In this document: piece after piece, positions 27,131 through 40,415 of the stretch | How positions within the stretch are numbered: the stretch's first letter is position 1 | How the letters are laid out: every line of letters starts with the position of its first letter | Source: Prolixibacteraceae bacterium JC049 | GTDB lineage: Bacteria > Bacteroidota > Bacteroidia > Bacteroidales > Prolixibacteraceae | NCBI GenBank assembly: GCA_023369685.1 | Contig: SACZ01000001.1 | Span: forward strand, 248,381-312,380 | Length of the DNA stretch: 64,000 nt | Direction of reading: 5' to 3' | The notes under the pieces: model-generated | The model's database searches: none | What the model saw: the letters and a program-made list of their open reading frames with translations, nothing else | Told to the model about the DNA's origin: nothing | Made by a program: the position numbers and the translations under genes

Positions 27131-27152
27131 CAATAAAACTAATACGATAATA

Positions 27153-29516
27153 ATGAAGAAACTAAGTTTGTTAATCGTTGCAACGTTATTGGGGGGAGCT
27201 GTTTGGGCTCAACAGCAAATTTTTATTGCAACCAATGGAAACGATGCTGCCAAAGGAACCAAAGAGGCTCCTGTTGCGACATTGAACCAAGCGTTGAAGC
27301 TTTATCGTGCTTCAAGCGAAAAAGGGAATACTGAAATTATTTTCAGAGAGGGAGTTTATTATTTTCAGGAGAGTGCACAGTTAACTGGCGAAGATTCAGG
27401 AACTGAACGCACGCCTTTGGTAATAAAAGCGTATGGTAACGAAGAAGTTGTTTTAGATGGTGGCAATGAGTTAAAGCTGGATTGGAAAAAGTATAAGAAA
27501 AACATTTTCAAGGCCGAAGTAAAAAGCGATGCCATCGACTTTGAACAGTTCTTTGTAAATGGAAAGCAAAAGATATTAGCTCGATATCCCAACTATGATG
27601 CATCGGTATCGCCTTATGGGGGATGGGCTGCCGATGCAATTGCTCCTGAGCGATTGAAGAAGATGAAAGGTTTGGAAGGTGCCTACTACCACGTGATTCA
27701 TGCGGCACGTTGGGGTGGTTTTCACTACCAAATTACTGCGGTCGATAAAAAGGGAAATCCAACGCTGGAAGGTGGTTGGCAAAACAACCGACCAGAGAAT
27801 GGACTGCACAAGAAATTCAGAATGATTGAGAATACATTGGCTGAATTGGATGCTCCTAATGAGTGGTATTTCGATGGGAAGTACATCTACTTTTATCCAG
27901 AGTCGGAAGCTGATTTGAATGCCGAATATGCTACCGATGGTATTTCAGAAGTCATTGTATTGAAGGGAACAGAGAAGGCTCCTGTACAGTTTGTGGAAGT
28001 GAAAAACTTGACATTTAGACATACTGCTCGCACATTTATGGAAACCAAAGAGCAATTGCTACGAAGCGATTGGGCTATCTATCGCGGCGGTGCATTGTTA
28101 ATTGATGGTGGTGAAAATATTACAGTAACAGGTTGTCGTTTTTATCAACTAGGAGGCAACGGTGTTTTCGTAAGCAATTATGCTCGTAATATCGAAGTGA
28201 GTTCTTGCCATATCTCAGAAGTTGGTGCTAGTGGAATTTGTTTTGTGGGAAATTCAGATGCAGTACGTAGTCCTGATTTTCACTACAAAGAGTACACCAA
28301 ATACGAGGACTTGGATTTAACTGTTGGCCCTAAAACCAATCAGTATCCGGCTAAGTGTATGGCATACGATAACTTAATCCATAACATAGGAACTGTTGAA
28401 AAACAAGCTGCTGCAGTGCAAATTGCCATGGCAATGGACATAACGGTAAGTCATAACAGCATCTACGACTGTTCTCGTGCTGGAATTAATGTTGGTGATG
28501 GAACCTGGGGAGGTCATGTGATTGAGTTTAACGATGTTTTCAACACAGTATTGGAAACCAGCGATCATGGATCTTTCAATTCATGGGGAAGAGATCGTTT
28601 TTGGCAACCAAACCGAAAGCAAATCGATGCTAACGTTGCTAAACACCCTGGATTAGAGTTGTTAGATGCGATTCATACTACGGTAATTCGAAATAACAGA
28701 ATGCGTTGTGATCATGGTTGGGACATCGACTTAGATGATGGATCGACCAACTATCATGTTTACAATAACCTTTGCCTGAACAATGGAATTAAGCTTCGTG
28801 AAGGTTATCATCGAGTAGTGGAGAATAACATCTGCGTAAACAACTCGATACATCCACATGTATGGCAAAAGAATAGTGGAGATGTGGTTACTCGTAATGT
28901 TTTAGGTTCGTACTACTACCCTATTGCCATGAAAAACTGGGGAACAGAGTGGAACCTTAATTTATTCGATATTGGCGAAAAACCAATTAATTTTAATGAG
29001 CACGATCGCGATTTGAAATCGGTAATTGCCAACCCATTGTTTGTCGATCCGGCAAATGGGAACTACAAGGTAAAAGCCAATTCACCGGCCATTGCTTTAG
29101 GATTCCAGAACTTCGAAATGGACAATTTTGGTGTTGTTTCTCCAAAACTGAAAGCTATTGCTAGAACTCCGGATTTACCAGAGTATCGTGCGGGGCTACA
29201 GCCAGGAGCAACTCCTTCGCGCGACATTACTGTTCACGAATGGTTAGGAGGGAAAGTGAAAAACCTTTGTGGACTAGGTGAAGTATCGGCAACAGGAATG
29301 CACGATGAAACAGGTGTGTTAATTGTAGAAGTTCCCAAGGGAAGTAAAATGGAAAAGTTAGGCTTTAAAGTGAACGATGTAATTTTAGATTTCTGGGGAC
29401 AGGAAACACACAACGTAGAACGCCTGATGGATCATTACAAAAATAGATTGAAAAACAGAAAAACTCCTTTGGCAGTTTGGCGTGATCAGCAAAAAACAGA
29501 AGTTCGTGTGGACTAA
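27153..29516 (+). CDS. Right-handed beta-helix protein with C-terminal PDZ domain (GH141-like?)
   Basis: A 787 aa secreted protein, signal peptide 1-20. The N-terminus (FIATNGNDAAKGTKEAPVAT, FREGVYYFQE, EDSGTERTPLVIKAYGNEEVVLDGG in two parts) opens a parallel beta-helix that runs to about residue 640, with repeated N-rich turns such as HNSIYDCSRAGINVG and VYNNLCLNNGI. This layout resembles GH141 enzymes, one of which is an alpha-L-fucosidase, but I cannot confirm the catalytic residues. Residues about 702-787 form a PDZ-like domain (VLIVEVPKGSKMEKLGFKVNDVI). It is placed in the PUL 22 bases after GH20. It may be a glycosidase or lyase, and the reaction remains inferred. Confidence 0.7.
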   Translation: MKKLSLLIVATLLGGAVWAQQQIFIATNGNDAAKGTKEAPVATLNQALKLYRASSEKGNTEIIFREGVYYFQESAQLTGEDSGTERTPLVIKAYGNEEVVLDGGNELKLDWKKYKKNIFKAEVKSDAIDFEQFFVNGKQKILARYPNYDASVSPYGGWAADAIAPERLKKMKGLEGAYYHVIHAARWGGFHYQITAVDKKGNPTLEGGWQNNRPENGLHKKFRMIENTLAELDAPNEWYFDGKYIYFYPESEADLNAEYATDGISEVIVLKGTEKAPVQFVEVKNLTFRHTARTFMETKEQLLRSDWAIYRGGALLIDGGENITVTGCRFYQLGGNGVFVSNYARNIEVSSCHISEVGASGICFVGNSDAVRSPDFHYKEYTKYEDLDLTVGPKTNQYPAKCMAYDNLIHNIGTVEKQAAAVQIAMAMDITVSHNSIYDCSRAGINVGDGTWGGHVIEFNDVFNTVLETSDHGSFNSWGRDRFWQPNRKQIDANVAKHPGLELLDAIHTTVIRNNRMRCDHGWDIDLDDGSTNYHVYNNLCLNNGIKLREGYHRVVENNICVNNSIHPHVWQKNSGDVVTRNVLGSYYYPIAMKNWGTEWNLNLFDIGEKPINFNEHDRDLKSVIANPLFVDPANGNYKVKANSPAIALGFQNFEMDNFGVVSPKLKAIARTPDLPEYRAGLQPGATPSRDITVHEWLGGKVKNLCGLGEVSATGMHDETGVLIVEVPKGSKMEKLGFKVNDVILDFWGQETHNVERLMDHYKNRLKNRKTPLAVWRDQQKTEVRVD

Positions 29517-29527
29517 ATAATTTATTG

Positions 29528-29618
29528 AGGTTCTCATTGAATTTTAAAGCGCTCTAAAGCCAATGTAAATCGACACATATAGGTTCTTGTTCTGGATGAA
29601 TTTTCAGGATGAGAACCT
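29528..29618 (+). promoter_or_regulatory. Competing hairpins between beta-helix and GH2 genes
   Basis: ATGAGAACCT (29609-29618) can pair perfectly with AGGTTCTCAT at 29528-29537, or form a longer 14-bp stem with G-U pairs with AGGTTCTTGTTCTG at 29581-29594. Two mutually exclusive structures suggest attenuation or processing. No T run follows. Confidence 0.45.
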
Positions 29619-29672
29619 TATCTGTAAAAGATAAATTGCCAACTCAATATTTTTCAAAATAAAAAAAATAAG

Positions 29673-31499
29673 ATGAGAAAATTAGCAACACTAGTTGCAT
29701 TGCAACTTTTGATGGTAGGTGCTCTTTTGGCACAAACCAATCTGATGCAAAATACCTATAACCGAGCAAAAACAACACTTAACGGAAAGTGGAATGTAAT
29801 TATCGATCCTTATGATAACGGTAGTTACAGTTATCGTTTAGATCGTTTTGATGAAATGAGCAGGTCACCACGTTCTGCCTACTACATGGATGCCAAAGCG
29901 AAGGACAAAACCGATAGAATGGAGTACGATTTCGATATCGCAGAAACGTTGATGGTGCCGGGATCGTGGAACATGCAAAACGATAAATATTATTGGTACG
30001 AAGGATCGATGTGGTATCGTCGATTGTTTACTTACGATAAAGAGGCCGATGGAAATCAGGTGTTTGTTCGTTTCGAAGGAGCCAATTACCATACTCATGT
30101 GTACCTAAACGGAAAGAAATTGGGGCAGCATATTGGTGGTTTCACTCCTTTCGAATTTAATATTACTGATAAACTAAGAGCTGGAAATAACTCTTTAGTA
30201 GTTGTAGTAAATAACATGCGCCATCGCGATGGAGTTCCAACAATTAATACCGACTGGTTTAATTATGGTGGATTAACACGCGATGTGTTTTTATACGAAG
30301 TGCCAGCGAAACACATTGCCGATTATACTATTCAGTTGAAAAAAGGATCGACTAAAGAAATTGGTGTTGAAATAGCGACCAAAGGGCTGAAAGCCGGTGA
30401 AAAGGTACAACTACGTATTCCTGAGTTGAAAGTAGAAAAAGCTTTTGCTGTTGATGCAAATGGGAAAGTAAGTACTTCGGTAAAAGTGAAAAAAATAAAC
30501 TACTGGAGTCCTAAGAATCCTAAACTATACAATGTCGAATTATTGGCAGGTAACGATCAGTTAAACGATAAAATTGGGTTTAGAACAATTGCTGTAGATG
30601 GTTCTAAAATCTTATTGAATGGAGAGCAAATTTTCTTGAAAGGGATCTCTATTCACGAAGAAAATCCGGTACGTGGCGACCGTGCATTTAGTATCGATGA
30701 TGCCAGAACAATGTTAGGATGGGCCAAAGAACTAGGATGTAACTTTGTACGTTTGGCTCACTATCCTCACAACGAAAATATGGTTCGTTTAGCCGATGAG
30801 CTGGGAATAATGGTTTGGGAAGAAAACCCTGTTTACTGGACCATTTCATGGGAGAACGAAGCAACTTACCAGAATGCACAAAACCAATTGGCAGAAGTAA
30901 TGACGCGTGATAAAAACCGTGCAAGTGTAATTGTGTGGTCTATGGCCAACGAAACACCTCCGGGAGAGGCTCGCGATAAGTTCTTGAAAAGGTTAGTGGC
31001 TTTCACTCGTTCACACGACAACACTCGTTTGTTAAGTGCAGCAATGGAAAAGCATAAGGATAAAACCAACAAGAAGATTATGATTGTAGACGATCCATTT
31101 GCACAATATGTCGATCTGTTGAGCTTCAACGAGTACATTGGATGGTATACCGGAAAGCCAACTTCATGTGAGAAAATTCAATGGAAAATTAAATACGACA
31201 TGCCAGTTGTGATCTCTGAATTTGGAGGTGGTGCCTTGGCTGGTTTCCATGGCGATGAAACGACTCAGTGGACAGAAGAATACCAGGCTGCCATTTATCG
31301 GGAACAGCTGAAAATGCTATCGAAAATTCCACAATGGGCAGGAGCAACTCCATGGATCTTATCCGATTTCCGTTCACCACGTCGTCCGTTAGGAAAAATT
31401 CAGGATGGCTACAATCGCAAAGGATTGATTTCAGAGACAGGAGAGAAGAAAAAAGCATTCTTTATTTTACAAGGATTTTACAATAACAAACAGCGATAA
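29673..31499 (+). CDS. GH2 glycosidase, beta-glucuronidase-like
   Basis: A 608 aa secreted enzyme (signal peptide ending LLAQ). It has the GH2 order: jelly-roll sugar-binding domain (about 60-210, VPGSWNM, EGSMWYRRLF), Ig-like middle domain, then TIM barrel. The acid/base is E427 in WSMANETPP and the nucleophile is E516 in VVISEFGGG. Near the C-terminus GYNRKGLIS carries N581-R-K583, matching the N-x-K motif that lets beta-glucuronidases bind the sugar carboxylate. A uronidase is therefore more likely than a galactosidase; galacturonidase is a possible alternative. It lies before a strong terminator that closes this part of the PUL. Confidence 0.85.
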   Translation: MRKLATLVALQLLMVGALLAQTNLMQNTYNRAKTTLNGKWNVIIDPYDNGSYSYRLDRFDEMSRSPRSAYYMDAKAKDKTDRMEYDFDIAETLMVPGSWNMQNDKYYWYEGSMWYRRLFTYDKEADGNQVFVRFEGANYHTHVYLNGKKLGQHIGGFTPFEFNITDKLRAGNNSLVVVVNNMRHRDGVPTINTDWFNYGGLTRDVFLYEVPAKHIADYTIQLKKGSTKEIGVEIATKGLKAGEKVQLRIPELKVEKAFAVDANGKVSTSVKVKKINYWSPKNPKLYNVELLAGNDQLNDKIGFRTIAVDGSKILLNGEQIFLKGISIHEENPVRGDRAFSIDDARTMLGWAKELGCNFVRLAHYPHNENMVRLADELGIMVWEENPVYWTISWENEATYQNAQNQLAEVMTRDKNRASVIVWSMANETPPGEARDKFLKRLVAFTRSHDNTRLLSAAMEKHKDKTNKKIMIVDDPFAQYVDLLSFNEYIGWYTGKPTSCEKIQWKIKYDMPVVISEFGGGALAGFHGDETTQWTEEYQAAIYREQLKMLSKIPQWAGATPWILSDFRSPRRPLGKIQDGYNRKGLISETGEKKKAFFILQGFYNNKQR

Positions 31500-31529
31500 C
31501 TAAACGCTGAATTCTTCACAAACACTACA

Positions 31530-31569
31530 AAGCCCGCTAGTATTTATTTATTAGTGGGCTTCTTTTTTA
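31530..31569 (+). terminator. Intrinsic terminator after the first GH2 gene
   Basis: AAGCCCGCTA pairs with TAGTGGGCTT (10 bp, one G-U pair) around a 12-base loop, ending TCTTTTTT. Confidence 0.85.
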
Positions 31570-31637
31570 TAGCGGAAGATAATTCCTTAACTTTAGGTTC
31601 GAAAAATTAACTAATTAACCTGTAGAATTACCGTTTT

Positions 31638-33029
31638 ATGAAAATTTTGGGAAAAGTAGTAGCTGGTGTATCGCTGGGTATGCTATGTGCTACACAACTA
31701 TCTGCAAAACAAAATTCAGAAAAACCAATGAATCTGGTCATCATTTTAGCCGATGATTTAGGTTTTGGCGACCTTGGATTCACTGGAAGTACACAAATTA
31801 AAACTCCTCATATCGATCAGCTGGCTACCGATGGTGTTGTTTTCACCAACGGATATTCGTGTAGTGCTGTTTGTAGTCCTTCACGAGCGGGATTGTTAAC
31901 AGGGCGCAATCAGGTAACTTTTGGCTTCGATAATAATATTGCCAATAATCAACCTGGGTTCGATGAGAAATACCTTGGCTTACCTGTCAACGTAAAAACG
32001 ATTGCCAATCATTTAGACGATGCAGGTTATTGCAATGGAATTGTTGGGAAGTGGCATTTGGGCGATCAAGAACATTTTCATCCACTGAAACGAGGATTTG
32101 ATGAATGGTGGGGATTTCTGGGTGGTGGACACCATTACTTTAAGAGCGAACCTGGAGGAAAAGATTATTTGTCTCCTGTGGAGAGTAATTACAAGAAGCC
32201 AGATCCAATTACATATATTACCGATGATATTGGAACCGAATGTGTCGATTTTATAGAACGAAATTCGAAAAAGCCATTTTTTCTGTTTGCATCGTTTAAT
32301 GCTCCACATGCTCCTATGCATGCAACCGATGAAGACCTGAGGTTGTATAGCCACATTAAAGATGTAAAGCGTAGAACTTATGCTGCCATGGTACATCGTT
32401 TAGATGAGAATGTGGGGCGTATTATTGCTGAAATAAAAAAACAAGGTTTAGAACAACAAACCATGGTTGTTTTCTTGAGTGATAATGGTGGTCCGGTGAA
32501 TTCCAATGCATCGTTGAATGCTCCATATCGGGGACAAAAAGGAAGTTTGCTTGAAGGAGGAATTCATGTGCCATATGTGATGAAAATTCCAGGGGTAACA
32601 GAAAATAAGACGAGCTATCAGGACATGGTGAGCTCATTGGATATTATGCCCACATTTTTGAGTTTGGCCAATGTGAAATACGATGCATCTGAATTGGATG
32701 GAACAAATTTGAGTCCATTTCTGAAGAGTGGAAAAGCAGCACACGAAACTTTAGAATGGCGATTTACCATTAGTGCAGCCATTCGTTCTGGTGATTGGAA
32801 ATTGGTGCGCTTGCCTGATCGCTTACCAATGCTTTATAACCTGAAAGAAGATAAAAGTGAATTGGACGATCGATTGATAAAGCAACCTGAAAGAGCTAAG
32901 CGAATGTTGAAGCAACTTGGCAATTGGGATGTGAGTTTACCTCATCCGGTATTTCTGGAAGGCGCAGTTTGGAAAAAACGACAACTAAAATTATATGACC
33001 TGGAATATCGACTGAGTCAACCGAAATAA
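31638..33029 (+). CDS. Arylsulfatase-type sulfatase (family S1)
   Basis: A 463 aa exported sulfatase; the signal peptide ends near residue 23. Metal site ILADDLGFGDLG (D39, D40) and the FGE-type modification motif C79-S-P-S-R83 (AVCSPSRAGLLTGR) show it is a formylglycine sulfatase matured by an FGE or anSME enzyme, not present in this window. Other motifs are GKWHLGDQ, FNAPHAPMHA and VFLSDNGGPVNSNASLNAPYRGQKG (in two parts). It removes sulfate esters from the glycan; the positional specificity cannot be read from sequence. It sits alone between two terminators and so has its own promoter. Confidence 0.93.
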   Translation: MKILGKVVAGVSLGMLCATQLSAKQNSEKPMNLVIILADDLGFGDLGFTGSTQIKTPHIDQLATDGVVFTNGYSCSAVCSPSRAGLLTGRNQVTFGFDNNIANNQPGFDEKYLGLPVNVKTIANHLDDAGYCNGIVGKWHLGDQEHFHPLKRGFDEWWGFLGGGHHYFKSEPGGKDYLSPVESNYKKPDPITYITDDIGTECVDFIERNSKKPFFLFASFNAPHAPMHATDEDLRLYSHIKDVKRRTYAAMVHRLDENVGRIIAEIKKQGLEQQTMVVFLSDNGGPVNSNASLNAPYRGQKGSLLEGGIHVPYVMKIPGVTENKTSYQDMVSSLDIMPTFLSLANVKYDASELDGTNLSPFLKSGKAAHETLEWRFTISAAIRSGDWKLVRLPDRLPMLYNLKEDKSELDDRLIKQPERAKRMLKQLGNWDVSLPHPVFLEGAVWKKRQLKLYDLEYRLSQPK

Positions 33030-33042
33030 TTGATATAAGAAT

Positions 33043-33073
33043 AAGGGAATAGTTAAAAGCTGTTCCCTTTTTT
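33043..33073 (+). terminator. Intrinsic terminator after the sulfatase gene
   Basis: AAGGGAATAG pairs with CTGTTCCCTT (10 bp, one G-U pair) around a 7-base loop, followed by a T run. Confidence 0.85.
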
Positions 33074-33184
33074 ATTTCTGAATGAATACACTACAAACCC
33101 TATTTGTGTCGTGGTGATTACATAGGTGAAAATAGAGGAGACATTTGTGAATGTAATTTCGTGTGGTTTTATTTTATTTTGAAC

Positions 33185-33203
33185 ACAGTTAAAGAATAAC
33201 TGT
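33185..33203. promoter_or_regulatory. Inverted repeat upstream of GH95 (operator candidate)
   Basis: ACAGTTA and TAACTGT are a perfect 7-bp inverted repeat with a 5-base spacer, about 90 bases upstream of the GH95 ATG. The rest of this 262-base gap holds only the sulfatase terminator. Confidence 0.4.
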
Positions 33204-33291
33204 TTACCGCATTTGAAGTAGGATGGATTCAATTTCGTCTTTCTGATACTTCCTAGCAACAGTTTGTGATAGTTCAAAACACAAAAAAATC

Positions 33292-35646
33292 ATGAAAAAA
33301 ATTATTTATTCACTTTTGGTGTTATGCTGTTTGTCGTGCAGTGTGAGTCAACAAGACAAGAGAGAATTGAAGTTGTGGTATGATCAACCAGCCCAAAACT
33401 GGATGACTGAAGGTCTGCCAATGGGAAATGCCTATATGGGAATTATGATCTTTGGCCAACCCGAAGAAGAGCACATTCAATTTACCGAGGAATCGCTGTG
33501 GGCAGGTGGACCTCGAGCTAATAAAGAGTACAACTACGGAAATAGAAACGAGTCGTATAAGCAGATTGAAAAAATCAGAGCTCTTCTAAAGAAGGGGGAA
33601 TTCAATAAAGCACATCGTCTGGCTTACGATAAGTTGACAGGAATCTTTCACAAATCGGAAAATGGAACACCTGAGTTTGGCGACTATGGAGCACAACAAA
33701 CCATGGGCGATTTGTTTGTAAAGGTCGATGGCATGAGTGAAGTTTCTAACTATCATCGTGAGTTAAACTTAGAAAATGCTACTATGAATGTAACATTTGA
33801 TTCTAAGAATAACTCATTCAAAAGAAAATATTACGCCAGTTATCCAAAGCATGTTTTAGTATATGAATTTACAGCAGAAAAACCTGTTGACTATACATTG
33901 CGGTTGGAAACTCCTCATCTGTTAGAAACGCCTTCTTTAAACGAAAATGTAGTAGCTGTTGATGGAAAATTGGAAAACAATGGCTTGGCTTTCGGTATTC
34001 GTTTAAAACTAGATACTGATGGAAAAGTTGCATTGAAGAACAATAAAGTAACTGTAGAAAATGCGAGTCGTTTAGTGGTATTCCACACTGCTGCAACAGA
34101 GTATAAAAACGAATATCCAAAGTACATCGGTAATGACTATAAAACTGAATTGACTTCTATCTTAAAGGGAATTCAGAATAAAACAGAAGCAGAGATTTAT
34201 GCCGAACATGTGCAAGATTATCAAGGATTATTCGGTCGTGTAAACTTAGAGTTAGAAGGACCAAATCGTGACTCTATACCAACCAAACGTCGTCATAAAG
34301 AATATTACGCAGGAACTTTTGATCCTGCTTTCGAAGCGTTGTATTTTCAGTATAACCGATACTTAATGATTTCAGGATCACGTCCTGGATCAATGCCGCT
34401 TACATTGCAAGGAAAGTGGAACAATTCCACAAACCCACCATGGGCTTGCGATTACCATATGAACATTAATCAGCAAATGCTTTACTGGCCAGCAGAGGTA
34501 ACCAATTTGTCTGAGTGTCATCAACCACTTTTCGATTACATGGAATCGTTGGTTGAGCCAGGGAAAGTCTCGGCTAAAGAACACTTTAATGTACGAGGAT
34601 GGATTGTAAATACCATGAACAATGCTTATGGTTTTACTGCTCCAGGATGGGGATTTCCTTGGGGATTTTTTCCTGGTGGAGCTGCTTGGTTGTGCCAGCA
34701 TGCGTGGGAACATTTTGCTTTTACTCAGGATGAAAAATTCTTGAGAAATCAAGGTTATCCACTAATGAGAGAAGCAGCTAAATTCTGGATCGATTACTTG
34801 GTGAAAGATGAAAAAGGGTACTTGGTATCTTTCCCTTCTTATTCGCCAGAACACGGTGGAATTTCTACAGGTGCAGCAATGGATCATCAAATGGCCTGGG
34901 ACCTTTTGAATAACTGTGTGAAAGCAGCAAAAGTGTTGGGAATTGACGATGAGTTTACAAAAAATGCAGAAACTGTTCGCGATCAAATTTGTCCGCCAAT
35001 GATTGGTAAATGGGGACAATTGCAAGAGTGGAAGGAAGACGTGGATGATCCGAATAATAAGCATCGTCACGTTTCTCATTTGTTTGCACTTTTCCCTGGA
35101 AATCAAATTTCGGTATTGGAAACACCCGACTTAGCTGATGCTGCTAAAGTGAGTTTGCTGGCTCGTGGTGATGGTGGTACAGGCTGGTCCAGAGCTTGGA
35201 AAATTGCTTTCTGGGCAAGATTGAAAGATGGCGATCACGCTTATAAAATGTTGCACGAACTGCTTAAACCAACTGATTATTCAGGAGTAGAAATGAAAGT
35301 TGGTAGCGGAACTTATGGTAACCTGCTTTGCTCGCACCCACCGTTCCAATTGGATGGAAACATGGGAGGAACAGCTGGTATTGCCGAAATGTTAGTGCAG
35401 TCGCATGCCAATACTATTGAAATTCTACCAGCTTTGCCTTCTACATGGAAAAAAGGAAGTGTAAGTGGTTTGAAAGCACGTAACGGATTTATTGTCGATT
35501 TAAAGTGGGCCGAAGGCAAGTTGTCTACTGTGAAAATAACCTCGGAGAAAGGTAATAAATGTGCTATAAAATATGGCGAAAAGAAAGTGGTTTTCGAGAC
35601 CCAAAGCGGTGAAGCTTATGTGCTGAATGGTGAGTTAAGTAAGTAA
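33292..35646 (+). CDS. Alpha-L-fucosidase (or alpha-L-galactosidase), GH95
   Basis: A 784 aa lipoprotein (lipobox CLSC, C16). The GH95 N-terminal domain starts KLWYDQPAQNWMTEGLPMGNA and has FTEESLWAGGP; the (alpha/alpha)6 barrel carries YHMNINQQMLYW with the base-activating N391 and N393, SYSPEHGG with the candidate acid E520, and FQLDGNMGG with D688. These match the N, N, E and D residues known for the inverting GH95 fucosidases that remove alpha-1,2-linked fucose. Some GH95 enzymes act on alpha-L-galactose instead, which I cannot exclude. It probably starts a transcript running through the DUF1080 and LacZ genes. Confidence 0.92.
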   Translation: MKKIIYSLLVLCCLSCSVSQQDKRELKLWYDQPAQNWMTEGLPMGNAYMGIMIFGQPEEEHIQFTEESLWAGGPRANKEYNYGNRNESYKQIEKIRALLKKGEFNKAHRLAYDKLTGIFHKSENGTPEFGDYGAQQTMGDLFVKVDGMSEVSNYHRELNLENATMNVTFDSKNNSFKRKYYASYPKHVLVYEFTAEKPVDYTLRLETPHLLETPSLNENVVAVDGKLENNGLAFGIRLKLDTDGKVALKNNKVTVENASRLVVFHTAATEYKNEYPKYIGNDYKTELTSILKGIQNKTEAEIYAEHVQDYQGLFGRVNLELEGPNRDSIPTKRRHKEYYAGTFDPAFEALYFQYNRYLMISGSRPGSMPLTLQGKWNNSTNPPWACDYHMNINQQMLYWPAEVTNLSECHQPLFDYMESLVEPGKVSAKEHFNVRGWIVNTMNNAYGFTAPGWGFPWGFFPGGAAWLCQHAWEHFAFTQDEKFLRNQGYPLMREAAKFWIDYLVKDEKGYLVSFPSYSPEHGGISTGAAMDHQMAWDLLNNCVKAAKVLGIDDEFTKNAETVRDQICPPMIGKWGQLQEWKEDVDDPNNKHRHVSHLFALFPGNQISVLETPDLADAAKVSLLARGDGGTGWSRAWKIAFWARLKDGDHAYKMLHELLKPTDYSGVEMKVGSGTYGNLLCSHPPFQLDGNMGGTAGIAEMLVQSHANTIEILPALPSTWKKGSVSGLKARNGFIVDLKWAEGKLSTVKITSEKGNKCAIKYGEKKVVFETQSGEAYVLNGELSK

Positions 35647-35729
35647 AAGAAATATTTGGGTAAAAATGAAAAGATTGCTTCGCTTGTGTCATAACGATGT
35701 GTAGCGAAGTAATCTTTAAAGTAAGACTG

Positions 35730-40201
<4,472 letters not shown>

Positions 40202-40227
40202 CCGAGATAAAGTAATCATTTCAGAGC

Positions 40228-40262
40228 AAGTCAAATTAACTTAGGTTGGTTTGGCTTTTTTT
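40228..40262 (+). terminator. Intrinsic terminator closing the PUL
   Basis: AAGTCAAATTAAC pairs with GTTGGTTTGGCTT (13 bp including three G-U pairs) around a 4-base loop, then runs into TTTTTTT. Confidence 0.82.
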
Positions 40263-40335
40263 GTTTGCAATAGCGCTTCCATAAAATGTATAAGTAATTC
40301 CATGAATTGTTTTATTCTGAATTATTGTGCTGAAA

Positions 40336-40343
40336 TAATTTTG
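40336..40343 (+). promoter_or_regulatory. Predicted -7 element for the first SDR gene
   Basis: TAATTTTG matches TAnnTTTG, 72 bases before the ATG at 40416. No -33 TTTG is found at the right distance. Confidence 0.35.
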
Positions 40344-40415
40344 TATCAGTATTATAAGAAGAATAAGAGTTGCTGAATGTGTTTGAATATTCAGTAATTA
40401 AGAAAATTAGAATGG

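Noticed and set aside
33053-33277. Minus-strand 74-codon frame upstream of GH95
   Set aside because: It overlaps the sulfatase terminator and has no recognisable domain; the gap is best read as regulatory.
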